Shown here: piece after piece, positions 51,348 to 64,000 of the stretch
How positions within the stretch are numbered: position 1 is the first letter of the stretch
Layout of the letters: each line of letters opens with the position of its first letter
DNA from: Casuarius casuarius
Taxonomy: Eukaryota > Chordata > Aves > Casuariiformes > Casuariidae
Assembly (NCBI GenBank): GCA_003342895.1
Contig: PTFA01000194.1
Coordinates: forward strand, 613,124 to 677,123
Reading direction: 5' to 3'
Length of the DNA: 64,000 nucleotides
Made by a program: the position numbers and the translations under genes
Notes under the pieces: model-generated
What the model was told of the DNA's origin: nothing
The model's input: only the letters and a program-made list of their open reading frames with translations
The model's database searches: none

Positions 51348-54300
51348 CCATTAATAAAGCTAGAAGCATGTTGTAATTAAGCTAATATAAACGAACACTA
51401 AAAAGGAAGAACTGTAAAAGCAAAACTGAGAATTAATGTGAGAAAGAAAAGCTGGTTCACTGAAAAACTGGAAAAGAATTCAAAACGTAATTAAGAAAAA
51501 CAAAATTATTCTCCAACTACAAGACTTCACATGCCTACAAACCTTCTCATTTCTCTGCTCTTTCAATACGCGATAGACTTGCTCCTTCATCTTTGGCTAT
51601 TCTTACTCTTTTTTTAGTGTGAACTCTAGAAGGGATCATTATTGATAAATGCTTCAAGGAAGTTAATATAAATACGAGGTTAAGATTTCACCCTAATTTC
51701 TTCTTCCTGACACATTGAATAGGATCATTATCTAGATAATAAAACATTGTAATACACATTTAGCAAGTCTAAATTTTTTCCATATATGGAATCAGAGGAA
51801 GACTATAGAGATGATGACTATACTTTAGAACTCAATAAAATGTCCTGCAAAATAGTGACTTTAAGTTTGTTTTTTCTTAAAATTACCTAAACGTGATCTC
51901 TATACATACAACAAATATCTTTTCTTTCCAGTACATTTTCTAATTATTTCTAAAATCCATCCTTCCACAAGCATATTGAATTGTTGTCTCTATTTCCCCC
52001 CTCCCAAAACCGAACCTCAAGCAAGTATAATTCCTTTCTTTAAAAACAAACAAAGAAGCTGCAGTCTGTGTTCCTAGCGGCCTTTCATAAGACTTCCAAA
52101 GATGTACCAAACCCTTGGGAAGGCCACATAAAAACAAGCATCTCTCTCCTGCAGAAGACAGTATTGTAAAACATCATTTAACCACGTTCTTCAATTATAA
52201 TGATATCACAACAAAATACACTTAACAATATAAATGCATGCTATTGAGAACAGCTGCTTTCTGATCTTGCAACACAGCAGGACAATAATTACAAATGCGT
52301 AATGTTAGCATTTGGTAAGAAGTGAGATGTTCGCACTTCCCTCTGCCCTAACATAACAGTGAAATGTTCTGCACAGCACACAGACTTCCTGCTTTTTTCT
52401 CATTCTCAGAAACCATATCACTCAAGACTGCTGTTAGCAACATCTTAAGATATATGTTTTACAGGCAGGGATCTTAAAATTGTTACTACGCAATCAAACT
52501 TATATCTGAACCCTCAGCCAAAAATATCCCAAGCCTTTCTGCTCTTTGGCTGTACCATTCATCTCCATGGGACTCTAAGCCCTGACTGAGATTCTTGATG
52601 TATGTGGTGCAAGATAAACACCACCAACACAGCATAACTCTACCTGAGCCCTTGATACAACTCCTGTAAAGCATTGCTCATTTAACCAGCTTCTTTCATC
52701 CAGCCAAAATCAGAATTACAGTACAGTTTCCTTTAGTTCCTCAGTATAAGGTGGGGCATCAAAAGCAACTACACACTGGTTCCCATTTCCTCCACGTCTC
52801 ACAGAGCCCTTTTATATTCACTTCACTGAGTATTTCCTTATTTGTTGCTTCTTTCATAAGCTTTAAATTACCTTTGACGAAATTCCTTCTGGCCTATTTT
52901 GCATCCATTCAGACTTCCAGAAAGTAAAAGAAACTCTCCATATTACAAACATGTTTTTCAATCTTTTTAATATCTGTTTCCATGCAAAAATTGAGTTCAT
53001 CCAAATTTCAACTTTTTGATCTGATTAGGCAAGTTTGTTTTTATTATTACAAATGCTAGCTATATACTGACAAATACCTAGATTAAACTACATAATATAT
53101 ACAACAAATGCAATACGTTCCAGATTCCAAGTGGAAACCTGCTGTAGTGCAGTATTAACATTACTTGTATATAAAGCAGTAACTGTACTATAAACCTTTT
53201 TTTCTGGCTGGTAGCAAAGGACTAGAACTGTTCATGGGACAAAGGAACTCTAATCAAGAGAGAAAACCATGAGAATCCTTTCTGCTACTGCACCAAATGA
53301 GGTAATTCATTTTCCAGACAGACAACCGCTTTGTAAATTGTGTACTAAATGCAACATAACTTATTTATTTAGCTATTTACTTAATTATAATGACCACTGA
53401 AGAAATAAAAAATAATATATAATTGATTGTAGCAGGAGACAGTGATAGGTAAGAAATATTAAGAATATAAAATAGTAATCTAGTTCCATCTTAACTATCA
53501 AGAAATGCATTCTCTGAAAAGCCACATCAGAAAATTTTTGACATGCAAATAGCTTCAAATGAGCTGAGTTTTAGGGAGTGGCTAAATATAAGCATCTAGC
53601 ACCCATGGTCCTGCCTTGCCTTCAGCTACAACTGTAGAAAGACCAGTCCTTTAGCCATATCTGCCAGTCTTGTCTAGACGGTCTCACTTAGCTTGAGGTG
53701 TCAAAATGGCATTATATGTCTACGTTTAGGCATCTGAATCTCTCTCTTCTCTCATAACTCTGAAGCTTCATATGATTTATTTGGTTCTCATGTATATAAT
53801 AATTTAAATATGATTTGGTTGTAAAAATTTCTGAGGTTTTGGGTTGTTCTTGTGTATGTGTATTTGTCTACAAGATCAGCAAAGCTTTACATATTGGTGC
53901 AGTACTTCCAAAGGGCAGACCCAAAGCCAAACGCTGACTGTTACGATTATGGATCGGCAATGTCCCAAGTCTGTTTTACTGGAATTGCAAAGCAGAAGTT
54001 TACCACAAAAAGAAAAAAAAAAAATCGATTCACAGAGAGTGGCCAGGATTTCTTTCCAAGTACACTTAGGAAGCAGAGTTTCTACCACAGTTTTTAATTG
54101 TCCATGTTAACTTTCGGTGCATTAACAGACAAAAAAACAAAAAAAGGTGTGGATTTGTTTTAGTGAACTCATATAAAAGACAAGAAGTCAAGGAGTTGCA
54201 ATCAGAATGTGCATAGTAAAGCTTCAGACCACCATCATATTTTAAAAGAATGTTGTCATACATAAGAAATCATGAAGTAGGAACACAACACTGTTGGTAA

Positions 54301-55578
54301 AACTTCAGCAAGTATCACCAAAGAGATACTACAGCAAGTCTAAATAGGGAAGCATGAGATTTCAAATCACATTAAATTATCACAGAATGCAAATTAAATG
54401 AGTTTCAGAAGTATTTCTGAAGGTAAAACAAAAATGAAAAAATGAGTAAGCCCTAGTATTTTGATAACTAGCTTAGGTATGAAGAAGTACCAGGCCTGAG
54501 AAGCCCTCCTTCAGAATCTGCCATCCCAGGATTAACACGATCTAAGGGTACAACCTCCGTATTAAAAGTTAGTGCACATGCAAACTCGATTTGATGCAAT
54601 TTAAGTAAACTCATTGTCTCCTGGCAAGATGCTTGTACAACCACTCCCTTGCATAAAGCTTAAGAACACTTAAAAAGAGCAATATGTTAGCACAGTTTCA
54701 GTTTTAAAACTGACAACTGATTTCTCTTGTGTCTGTAGCTCCTCAAAATATGTTTGGGCTAATAATAGCTATCATCATGGCAAAACAACTAACACATGAG
54801 GCGGCGGGAACTTGACTTTCACATATTCCACACTTCACCCATACTTTTAAAAAAGAAATATACTGAAAATCTATATAACAATCAGACACTCATGAATATC
54901 AAACTGCACTAGCAGAGCAATCATTTGATGGGGTTATTGGCATGTGGAGGCCATATTAAACACAAACTTAATTACCAAAGGGTGTAAGTTGAGATGTTTC
55001 TCATTTGGGATATTTGATTAAATGTAGAACAGACTTAAACTGACACTGTGACTTTGAAAATCCCCTGTGGTTTTTCAGAAATACCAAATTAAAAAGAATC
55101 TTAACGGAAGCTGCCTAATAAAAAGCAAAGACATAGCTGAATTCCAGCATATCTGGGTGATTTACAGGAAAAGGCCCAATTAAAAAAGCCATTTTAAGGA
55201 TAATACTCTCATTGTCAATGAAAGAATTTTCATATTCTTCAGTATATAAAAGAAAAGGAATCATACCTTCTTCTCTTGCACTTACTCCGCTCTGTCACCA
55301 CTTCAGAGCAAAACCTTTACACAACTACCCTCCACGCCAAAAGTAGACTACTGAAATATTACAGATAATCTTAAAAAACCTCTAGTAACAATTTGCTGAA
55401 GTCATATATACACACATACATATATGTATTTGTAAGTATTCCTACTGGATACCTTTAATTTAGGGCCACATTTTCCACAGGCTGGTGAAAATAGTTAAAC
55501 ACATACAGCTTGCTCATGGTGTGCAGTATACTGGAAATAAGCGTGCAGTATTAAAGCTCTAATGATGACAGTACTTAC

Positions 55579-55609
55579 CTGAAAACATGTATCAGGAGAC
55601 TTTTTTCTT
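55579..55609 (-). CDS. Candidate 31-nt micro-exon, unrecognised gene
   Basis: On the minus strand an acceptor-like sequence (cctatttatttgtcatccag) precedes 55609 and a consensus donor (TTTTCAG then gtaagt) follows 55579. The 31 nt give one leftover base plus ten codons (RKKSPDTCFQ), so the exon ends in phase 0. That fits the phase-0 start of the candidate exon at 48292, with an intron of about 7.3 kb. The frame is also open for sixteen codons further upstream, but no AG lies in the right place to include them. Micro-exons are easy to find by chance, so this rests mainly on the strong donor and the phase match. Confidence 0.25.
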
Positions 55610-58600
55610 CTGGATGACAAATAAATAGGTTTTGGATAATCGACAATTGTGGGCAATCACCTTGAGAATATGATCTCTAACATCTTCCCCTCTGTCCTCT
55701 CCAAAGATGGACCAGTGCCTCCTCAGATCTACTTCACCCATTTACTGGGAAAAATCCTTAATGATAAGATTAAGCAAACAAATTTGACCTCCTCTATTCA
55801 CCTATCCTCCAAGTTACACCTGTATCCAATCCATTTCTCTTCAATAGCTGTTATACGAATTAATGCTTATGTTAAGGTTTAATTCTATAAGCACTGCTTG
55901 CCAGGACGTGCCTGGGCAACACACACTGATCTGTCTCAAACATGCTGAGTAAGGGAGAAAGCAGGACATCTGATGCAAATTAACCAATGAGAAACAGAAA
56001 TTACCTAAGACCTACACCATGAAGATTTTAATCAAGTTCATGTCCAAAACAAAAGCATTTATTAAAGAAAAATGTGCTAACCTATACGCAACAACTGGAA
56101 GATGAAACAGTATAAGGGAGATTGGCAAGACCTGGACTTCAGCAGAAGAGAAGACATATTAAGTAAGAGATACTGACAGCCGTTAAAACTATTACACACA
56201 GGAAGGATGGAATTTGAATGGCAGGACTTTTCTGTTACACTCAACAGCCAGGTAGGGTAGTATTTCAATGTTATGTAATTACGTTTAATGACAGTTAAGC
56301 AAAGCTTCGCATAAGCTTATCTTTTAACACCTGCAAAATTACATGCAAAATACCTCTTACCTATTTTTGTAGTCCAGACTAAACCATTGTCTAACTTAAA
56401 AAAGAGGAAAAACTAGCAATCCCTCAGAAAAAAAGGCTCAGACTAGACAGCACTCTTGTTGACCACCTCTTTAAATCAGTACAGATGAGCAATGGCAAAG
56501 CTACTGTGGAGACAAATTTGTGTGTTCTCACTCCTAAGGGAGGTCCTTGTCCAACGCATCACACTGCTGCAGTTAAACTAGACCTGGCCCAAAGCTCTGG
56601 CGTGTAAGCCTCTATGGCCTTTTACAGGCAGACACGAGCTCACTCTGCCCACGTTCCAGGCTGACTAGAAGCTGTGAAGCTGCTGTGACAGCAGATACAA
56701 GCCCTGGCTAATACATATTGCTGCAAGGCAGGAAATATTACCTGGGGTTCAGCACTGCTCTAAGCATAGCTATACAGTTTTCAGCTGGAGCAAGCTCCTG
56801 TCTGCAACACCCAACCTCCCCCCCTGCGCCCTGCCAATGATATACCCCTAAACAGTACGTATGTTTTTCCACTGTATCATGTCATACTGTGATCCAAATA
56901 TACCGAATAGTTTATCAACACATTTAGACTTTAGGGCACCGATGCTTCTTAATAAGTTTACTTAAGACTTGTAACTCCAATAAAACAGAGAAACAGCCAA
57001 TAAATTGTTTCTTTACATGTTTTCCAGTTAGAAAAAAAAGCACCAGGTGCGATCATACGAAAATATATGAAAATCCATACAAGTTTTAAAGTTTCTTGAT
57101 TCCAGTTAGCACTGGGTGACAAAAGACTATTTTAAGAACAAATCATGGGTATAGGAGATGCACATTATCTCAGTTTTGTCAGCTCTAGCCACACAAACAA
57201 AGCTATGTTGTTAAGGGGATAGTTAAAGTAAATCCATGTCTAAGTGCAATGTAATTACCAGACTACATAATAACCATTTTGACTCCCAAGATAAAGTACA
57301 CAGATGAGGCACAGGATGTAGCCTGAAAGGTAATCTGTATTTACAGGAGTACTCTAACATTAGGCTAATAAGAAGATACAGCAAACAAAAGGCTTTAAGA
57401 TCTTTCAGGGGTGACCAAACTCAGTTGGTATGTGGAACGCAATCACTACACGTTGAGGACTGCCAGTATTCCCAAACTGCTACTGTTGACTGCCAATGTA
57501 TAAGGTGGCCTCCCTCTTCATTTTTCTTCCCATTTTTATTCTTCTTTCCAAACTCCCTTTCATCATGAAGCAGTCTGGCCTGGCACAAGGCAGATAAAAC
57601 AATCTCCTGTCTTTATTCCAAACTCATGATAATAAACAGGAACAAAAAACTCCATTAATTTGATATGTCACAGCTGCTTAGTAAAAGGCAACACCAAGAA
57701 GTTTCTGCGGTACAAGCCAGTGTTCTAGTGTGTGATGCTGCATTTGAAGTTTATCGCAACAGTTTCTAAATGTGTGGATGCACACCTGAGAGGAGAGAGA
57801 AATACAGTTCTCTGACTGCTTTTGCCACTTGTTCGAGACATGGCAGCTTAAGTATTCAGCAAAACAGGTCACTTAGAACATGCTATTTAGATCCAGTGCT
57901 CTTTGTATACAAAAGAATCAGTGCAGACTCCAATTTAAAGAACTTCTTGGATATATAAGACAGCACATGGAAACTGGACCAGACTATCTAAAAGCACATT
58001 CCTCCCTCCAACGACAAGAGCTAGATCTAAAATATGGAACTCGCTGACAGATGACATAAGAATGTCTATTAATCTTTTTGCATTAAGAACAAAACAAAGC
58101 TCAGTATGTTTTAAGCCTTTCCCACAATACTGTTCCCATGGATTAACTCATATAAAAAGCCCTGTCACTTGCTGATATAAAAATAGCTGAAACATCATCA
58201 TCCTTTTGGTATTTTGAAAAGGAATCAGATCTTACTATCACGACAGCCACATAAATAATCAGAATGTTGATCTTAAAAGTTCTGTTTCATGCTAATATCT
58301 ACTTCATATTCCATTAAAACTTTTCATATTAATTATACCTGCAAGAGAGGACCTCAATTTATTCTATATCCTTTCTATTGCTACTTCAAAACTTTTACTT
58401 CCAGTTTCAAATACTGTTTCAAATGAGTAAGATGGAAGCTAAAAGAAGTGACATAAGCAATGTAATCAGATCATTTTAGTCACAAAAGAGAAAGTGAAAT
58501 GGGTGCTCCTGCAGCAGAGAAAAATTCAAGCTAGCACCTCTAACTAGACGTGCAGTGCTAAATAAGCAATAGGTAAGGAAAACGAGGGAGAAGAAAAACT

Positions 58601-58818
58601 TTTTCCACATCTTTCCAGTATGTAATAGAAATGTGCAACAGGTCCAGGCAAGCAGAATGCCACAGGGTAAAGTAATAATAGAAAAAACTTACTTTTTACA
58701 ATATAACTTTCAATATCAAGAAATGTATGTGTTTAAGTTTGCCCGGACCAAATTAAAAAAAAAAAAAAATAACAGCTTCATTTGTGAAGTTCAGTTATTT
58801 GTGAGCTTCCCCATGGAG

Positions 58819-58837
58819 GGGGTGGTGGCGGTGGTGG
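58819..58837. repeat. (GGT)n-type short repeat
   Basis: 'ggggtggtggcggtggtgg': GGT units with one GGC. A simple repeat, G-rich on the plus strand. Confidence 0.7.
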
Positions 58838-60261
58838 AACAGGGCAGAGAAGACAACGCTGTGGCCTAGAGGTGTGCCTTAAAGAAAGGATTAAGCTCAG
58901 CTATCTCATTTATTTGTTCAATATTAATTGCACAATATTTGTTTAAGGCTTTCCCAGAAGTAGATGAACAGGTCTGTGAACTAGCAGTGTGTCACACATT
59001 TTTCCAGTTCACTCAATGCTACTTTAAGGTCACATGAACTGTCAAAGACATGTTCAAGTACAACTTATCTGGTTGGTTAACACATTCAGATAATGAAATA
59101 ATACTGGGTTAAAATGGCCTTAGGTATTACAACTCTTGGCCTAAGCCCAAGCTATAGCATAAGCCAAAAATTTGCTTTAAAAATGCAAAACAGTTAGAAA
59201 TTCTCACTGAAGAAATGAAAATAGTAATACACCATGTTCTGCCGCATGCCTCTGTATTCTAGCACATGTTTGAGGGAGAGGCTAGTAATTTTACAACAAA
59301 AAGAAAGGTGCTCTCCCTGACACTGTTAAAGATTCGCATCTCTTCTTCAACCAGTGAAAACAAAAGGAAACGTGGTTCTTTTTTACTTCCCTTGCCCAAA
59401 TTTTGATTCCAGCTGTGGGGAAGATGTGGAAGACAGTGAGAAAGAGTTTAGCTATTTTCTAAGCAATTCTGCAGAAAGAAAGAATGAGATCGAAAAACTG
59501 GAAGTGACATGCCATTTCTGTGCATGGTCATATTGTGGGGTCACACATATACTCAGATTAAAAACTCAGGTTTTAACAGTGGTGAGGGGAAAAGTACAGT
59601 AACATCTTCACGCTCAGCAAACAAAATGGTGCGAGTGGGTGGAATAAGTCCCAGGCCATCTTCTCTATCCAAAGTACAACGATCATTCAGTATAGCTTTA
59701 AGACTGGTGTGCTGTTCACTTTCACAACCCACCGTCTCATTTCATTTAAGCACCCTTCCTTTCTCCTTTCAGTATCTATCCATATTAACATTCATACTGT
59801 AGTGAACTCCAAGCAGCATATCCTCTTCCCATCTACACTGATTTCTTGAAGATAGATCCTGAAACCCTTAGGAAAAAGAAAAACTGGAAAAGTACTCTGC
59901 TGAGTGCCACACCATTCTTGGAAGCCTCCATAACAGCCCAGCGGCTTGGCAAAGCGTGGCCGGGTACCTAAGCACTTCAGGGATGAAGCACTTCTCAGAG
60001 AGGCTCTCTAGCGCTGTCAGAGCTCTCAAGGAGTATATCCAAACCACATCCAGTGATTTCACCTGAGCATGCCCACAGCAGGTCCTGATGCAAGTGCTCC
60101 ACAACGAAACAACCCGTTGGAAACAAATAGAGCTAACAACCTCATCTGTCCTTGAAACAAAAAGCCCTGGGAGTTCCTGAAGAGTAGTACTGTACTCTGT
60201 TCAAATAAAACAAGAGAATAAATGTGGCAAGTAGGTGTGAAAGGCTGCATCATCCCTACAT

Positions 60262-60323
60262 ACAGATACAGATATATATATTTATATTATTCATACACAA
60301 ATACTTATATATATATGTGTGTG
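60262..60323. repeat. AT/GT-rich degenerate microsatellite
   Basis: Imperfect ATAT, ACAG and GTGT units (gatatatata ... cttatatatatatgtgtgtg). A simple repeat with interruptions. Confidence 0.7.
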
Positions 60324-60640
60324 GCTTGGGAAAAAGATATTGGAAGATTTTCTGGGCTACCCAAAACTCAGAAGCCTTTTTCAATAGAACACTAGTATGT
60401 ATACAAAGTCGAACACTGCCCAGGACAACACAAGTATAAGTAAGATAACATATTAAGGCCTGAATTTTTCAGAATTAAGTGAAATGTGATCTTGGCTACT
60501 GCCACTCATGAGCTGCCAATACAGCATTCATGACTTGTAGTAGGTAAATAATCAGCATCCTGGCAGATACTTGATAGACAGAAAAATTGGATACATGCTA
60601 CTTCTAGGGATAAACAAAAAACAGTGTGAGAACTTTCAGT

Positions 60641-60667
60641 AACACAGTCATTCATAACACAGTCATT
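60641..60667 (+). repeat. 12-bp direct duplication, 15-bp period
   Basis: 'aacacagtcatt' at 60641-60652 recurs at 60656-60667, separated by 'cat'. A local duplication. Confidence 0.8.
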
Positions 60668-62794
60668 AATTATCTAACAAGAGCATAAGCAATTTGAAGG
60701 CACACTCATACGCAGCGTAAGTGCATACCCCTAATCAGTTAATGTCAAAGGGTTGGTAGCTATATTATCAATAGCCAGAACATGCCTAAGGCTTCAAACT
60801 GCTAAAAGTAAACATTTATACTGCACCAGCAGAGCTTAACGATTTGTAGTATGAAAACACGAAGTCTCAAAACCTTCTGTCCTCTGAGTGTCCTGTTTTT
60901 AGGATCCCTGTCAACAGGACTTGGGCATGATGCAGTATGTTCACCAGGGGACAGCATGACAGTGGTTCTAGGGCTGTATTCAGTAAAATTGTAATGCATT
61001 AGCAATTTGTCTTTTCAGATTCCAAATCCTCCACTGTAAATGTTATGGACAACAGGACAGCCCCATCCTTCAAAATTTTCTTAAAAATTCCTTAAGATAA
61101 GAATAGCTTAAGAGAGCAGAGAAGAATCTGTTCTTACTCTTTAAAAGCACAATGAAGTAGTCCATGACAGAGGAAAAGAGACTGACAAAGCTAAAGGCTG
61201 CAGTAGTAATTTACCCCATTCAACTTCCACTACCTGAATGTAAGGGGAAGCCTACTGCCTTTTCAGAAATAGACACCATTTTCTTTGAAGAACAATTTGT
61301 ATCAAAAGTTGTACCATTCCAAAGGTACCTGATAACTTTGATGCCACCGTTTAGTAACGGGGCTTCAAGTCAGGGTAAAGCATTCTGCATTTAAGAATAA
61401 CATCAAAGAGGAAAAACCTCAGGGACTAGTTAGGATCTGGGAGATTTCTCTTGGTGGAAAAAGTTGGAGATTTTTTCTAACCTGAGATCTGTAGGAGTAC
61501 TGTGGTAGTAATGATAGTAGACTGAAACCCCCAATATTAGAGCTCAGTGGAATACTGGTCTCCAAATCTTGCTCTCAATAGCAATTGGCACAGCTAGGAC
61601 TAGGAACAAAGATTTTAAATGTACATTGAGACTACCATAAGTCAAAATTAAACTTTAAATCCAGGTCAGGAGGAGTTGCAAAACAGTGGAAAGTCCAAGT
61701 CTGCAAATTAGAATTTCAGGAACAAAACAAAAAAGCTGACTGCTTCACAGGCATTTCTCCAGCTTCTGCTTTTTCTTCACCTACTCTGGTTGATCATACT
61801 GCTCAAAGTCTGTATCAGAACTTCGATCAGCGAATTGAAGCTTACTCAAATCTCTACAGCTGTCTTCCAAAAACAGCAAGTTGAAGGGCATGATGATTCT
61901 GAGGACAGGAGAGAAATCATTCTCTTAAGAACATCAGTTCACCCTAATATTGGGCAGTATATTTGTGGCCAGAAGGCCATCTTTTCTCAAAGTAACTGAA
62001 GTGTCAGAACTATTGAGGCTCTCTGAACTGGGACAGAGCTGATGTAGTTGTTCATAAGGACCAGCTGGAGATGTTCCCATTTCTCCTTTCAAGCCTTCAA
62101 ATTAAAGTACTGGAAAATACTACATTACCCCAGAAAGCAGACACAGGCATCACAAACGTTTTCAATATCTGTAAGATGGGAAAACATGTTCCATGCAAGT
62201 CAAACACAGATTAATTCTTGCCTTCTTAGGGTTCTCAAGAACGCAGAGAAGGAAAATCCTTTTATCTTAATGCAGGAACAAAAAATTATTCCAAATATAA
62301 ACAGACAACTTCACACACAAATAATTACAACAAAATAAAAGAAATAACAGAAAATAAAAAACAATAAAGTTTAAAGAAAAACTGAGAACTAAGGTCATTG
62401 CCCAAAAAGCTGCAAGGAAACCCTCTGATTCAGTAGAAAGTTGAGAGAAAGTGATGGCATGAGACAGGCTTTTCCCACATGTACTACGTCTATGCCATAT
62501 GAGAAGCATACACAGATCTCTATCATTTTTCTTAAGGTTTAAAATCTCAGGTCTCCAGTCTCTGGACAGAACCACACTTTCAGTGAGAAGGTGCATCAAA
62601 ACAGTCAAAGCAGAATCACGGTACCTTCCTCTCCACTCATTTCTGAGAACTGTGACACTTCCATAAACTGAAGATTTCTAGTACATGTACATCAGACAGC
62701 TGAAGGTGGAAACCCTTATTTCCCATGCTAAATCAGACTGACTTTAGCTAGTTTTATTTAGTGGAGCACCAAGCCCAAGTTAAGCTTTGCAGAA

Positions 62795-62826
62795 AGTGAA
62801 GCAGTACCACAGTAAAGCAGGACCAC
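62795..62826 (+). repeat. Adjacent 16-bp tandem duplication
   Basis: 'agtgaagcagtaccac' (62795-62810) is followed directly by 'agtaaagcaggaccac' (62811-62826), with 14 of 16 bases identical. Confidence 0.8.
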
Positions 62827-64000
62827 AACTTTAGGCTGGTTTAGAGCACAGGAAAAACAAGTCTGTGTTGCTTGAAATATATCATGAAGACACCCTTCGG
62901 TCTATGCAGGAACTAATTATGATTTGATTGCCATTAAATAGTTCATATTTAATGTTGTTAGGCACTATAGTAGAACAGAATATAAACAAAACAGAGTTGA
63001 AGTGCTTTCTAAATAGACTATAAACTGTTTAGCTGCAATTAGTCTAATTAAAAAAGAAATCTTAATATACAGATATAGAAGTTAAACAAGCAAGAAATAT
63101 GATAGCTCTTAACACTAGTTTCCATCAAACAAGTTTACTGGATAAACTTGCCTCTCCGGTTTTTTCGGCATTTTACTACAGAATTATATTAACCGATTCA
63201 AATCAGATCAAAAACAACTTTCCATGTATCACTCCATTATGTTCACAGCATGAACTCAGTTAACTGCTACTCAGCTACTACTAAAACCATAATCTCATAA
63301 ATTACACTGTAAGGAATATCATATTTCATGAGAGCTAATACAGGTGTAGTGATGAGCAGATACACATCCCACCACTAAACAGCAGGTTGTCTGGCAGATG
63401 TTCCTTAGCTGAAACAACTGCAATAATCTCTATTTTGGAGTACACGTGTTTAGGAGAAAAAGTTCCAAAGGTGTTTAACGCCCAGAGAGTGATAATCTTA
63501 AAACTGTCTGTTTTGTTCCCAGATGTCTTGCAGGAAATACCTTTTTAAGAGATAAAGTCAATTGACCTTTTGTTTCCAGAAACCTCTTGCATACTGTTTC
63601 CATATCTCTGACATTTTCTCTTGTGAAATTTATTTCCTTAAGACCGTTTTTGTAGAATACTGTTGATAGGTACGTGAACTTGAAAACTAAGTTTATAAAG
63701 GAATATTTATGTCAATATCATGAACAAATAAAATAATTTTTGTAACAAATTATTCTCGTTTACCTTCAGGTTAGAACAGATACACAAACTAAACTCTCTT
63801 CAAAGGATAGTGGCCCTAATCATAGAAATTCATTTAACATCAAAATCATACAGTTCATAAAATTACCTCACAAAACATTTTTGATAATTTATTTCACAAG
63901 AATAAAGAATGCCATTCTACATGATAACATTTTCTTTCGCAGTCAGTCGTAAGGAGAAACATCAGTTTAACTGTAGGCCTCTCTATGAATGAAAACCACC

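Larger units (their letters stand above)
51359..64000. other. AT-rich unique non-coding sequence
   Basis: Apart from the micro-exon candidate at 55579-55609, no gene is supportable. Simple repeats include an A run (54013-54024), a 15-A run (58755-58769), a GGT-type run (58819-58837), an AT/GT-rich stretch (60262-60323) and two short tandem duplications (60641-60667 and 62795-62826). Frames at 59354-59602, 61164-61394 and 61790-61999 were read and show no recognisable motif. Confidence 0.55.

Noticed and set aside
53844..54110. Two plus-strand frames and one minus-strand frame over the same bases
   Set aside because: Openness in several frames at once reflects low local stop density. No motif or exon boundary is supportable.
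61629..61879. Start-less plus-strand frame of about 82 codons followed by another open frame
   Set aside because: The composition is plausible, but there is no start, no convincing acceptor and no recognised family. Frames of this length arise by chance here.
1..64000. CRISPR arrays, operons, tRNA or rRNA genes, integrases, phage or plasmid modules
   Set aside because: None is present. The base composition, CR1 elements, microsatellites and sparse coding all indicate vertebrate nuclear DNA.

Overview
The window looks like ordinary, AT-rich, non-coding DNA from a vertebrate nuclear genome, most likely a bird. The best taxonomic evidence is two 5'-truncated CR1 non-LTR retrotransposons at about 5325-5836 and 45584-46444. 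Both carry the family's characteristic 3' part, ending in a 'ccagaggtcccttccaac' block and a degenerate octamer tail. CR1 also occurs in crocodilians and turtles. The low repeat load, the absence of SINEs and of LINE-1-like elements, and the form of the CR1 3' end favour a bird, but this is inference. There is nothing prokaryotic or phage-like, and no operon, CRISPR array, tRNA or rRNA was seen.

Layout. 1-5324: unique AT-rich sequence with small simple repeats. About 5325-5836: an older, mutated CR1 tail. 5837-17029: unique sequence with simple repeats and a perfect 9-bp hairpin at 9369-9394. 17030-17860: a locally GC-richer, CpG-bearing patch with a 19-bp motif repeated 288 bp apart and an AT/GT microsatellite. 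17883-45583: long unique stretch with scattered microsatellites, short tandem duplications, two possible decayed coding remnants (23193-23516 and 27040-27234, both minus strand) and one ambiguous base at 37947. 45584-46444: a younger CR1 whose terminal ORF2 reading frame is still unbroken. 46445-64000: unique sequence holding the only exon-like signals I could find.

Host genes. No complete host gene is visible. Three exon-like intervals deserve a check. A 96-nt minus-strand interval at 48197-48292 has good splice sites and exactly 32 open codons. A 31-nt minus-strand micro-exon at 55579-55609 has a strong donor and a compatible phase. A plus-strand interval at 51094-51347 follows a long pyrimidine tract and runs to a stop with an AATAAA just after it. 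I could not recognise the encoded proteins. The minus-strand pair could belong to one gene whose large introns fill much of the window. The plus-strand candidate would then be an opposite-strand gene or a chance frame.

Most open frames of 60-110 codons here have the irregular composition expected of chance frames in AT-rich DNA and are not annotated. I found no convincing new biological system. The findings are modest and are ranked accordingly.
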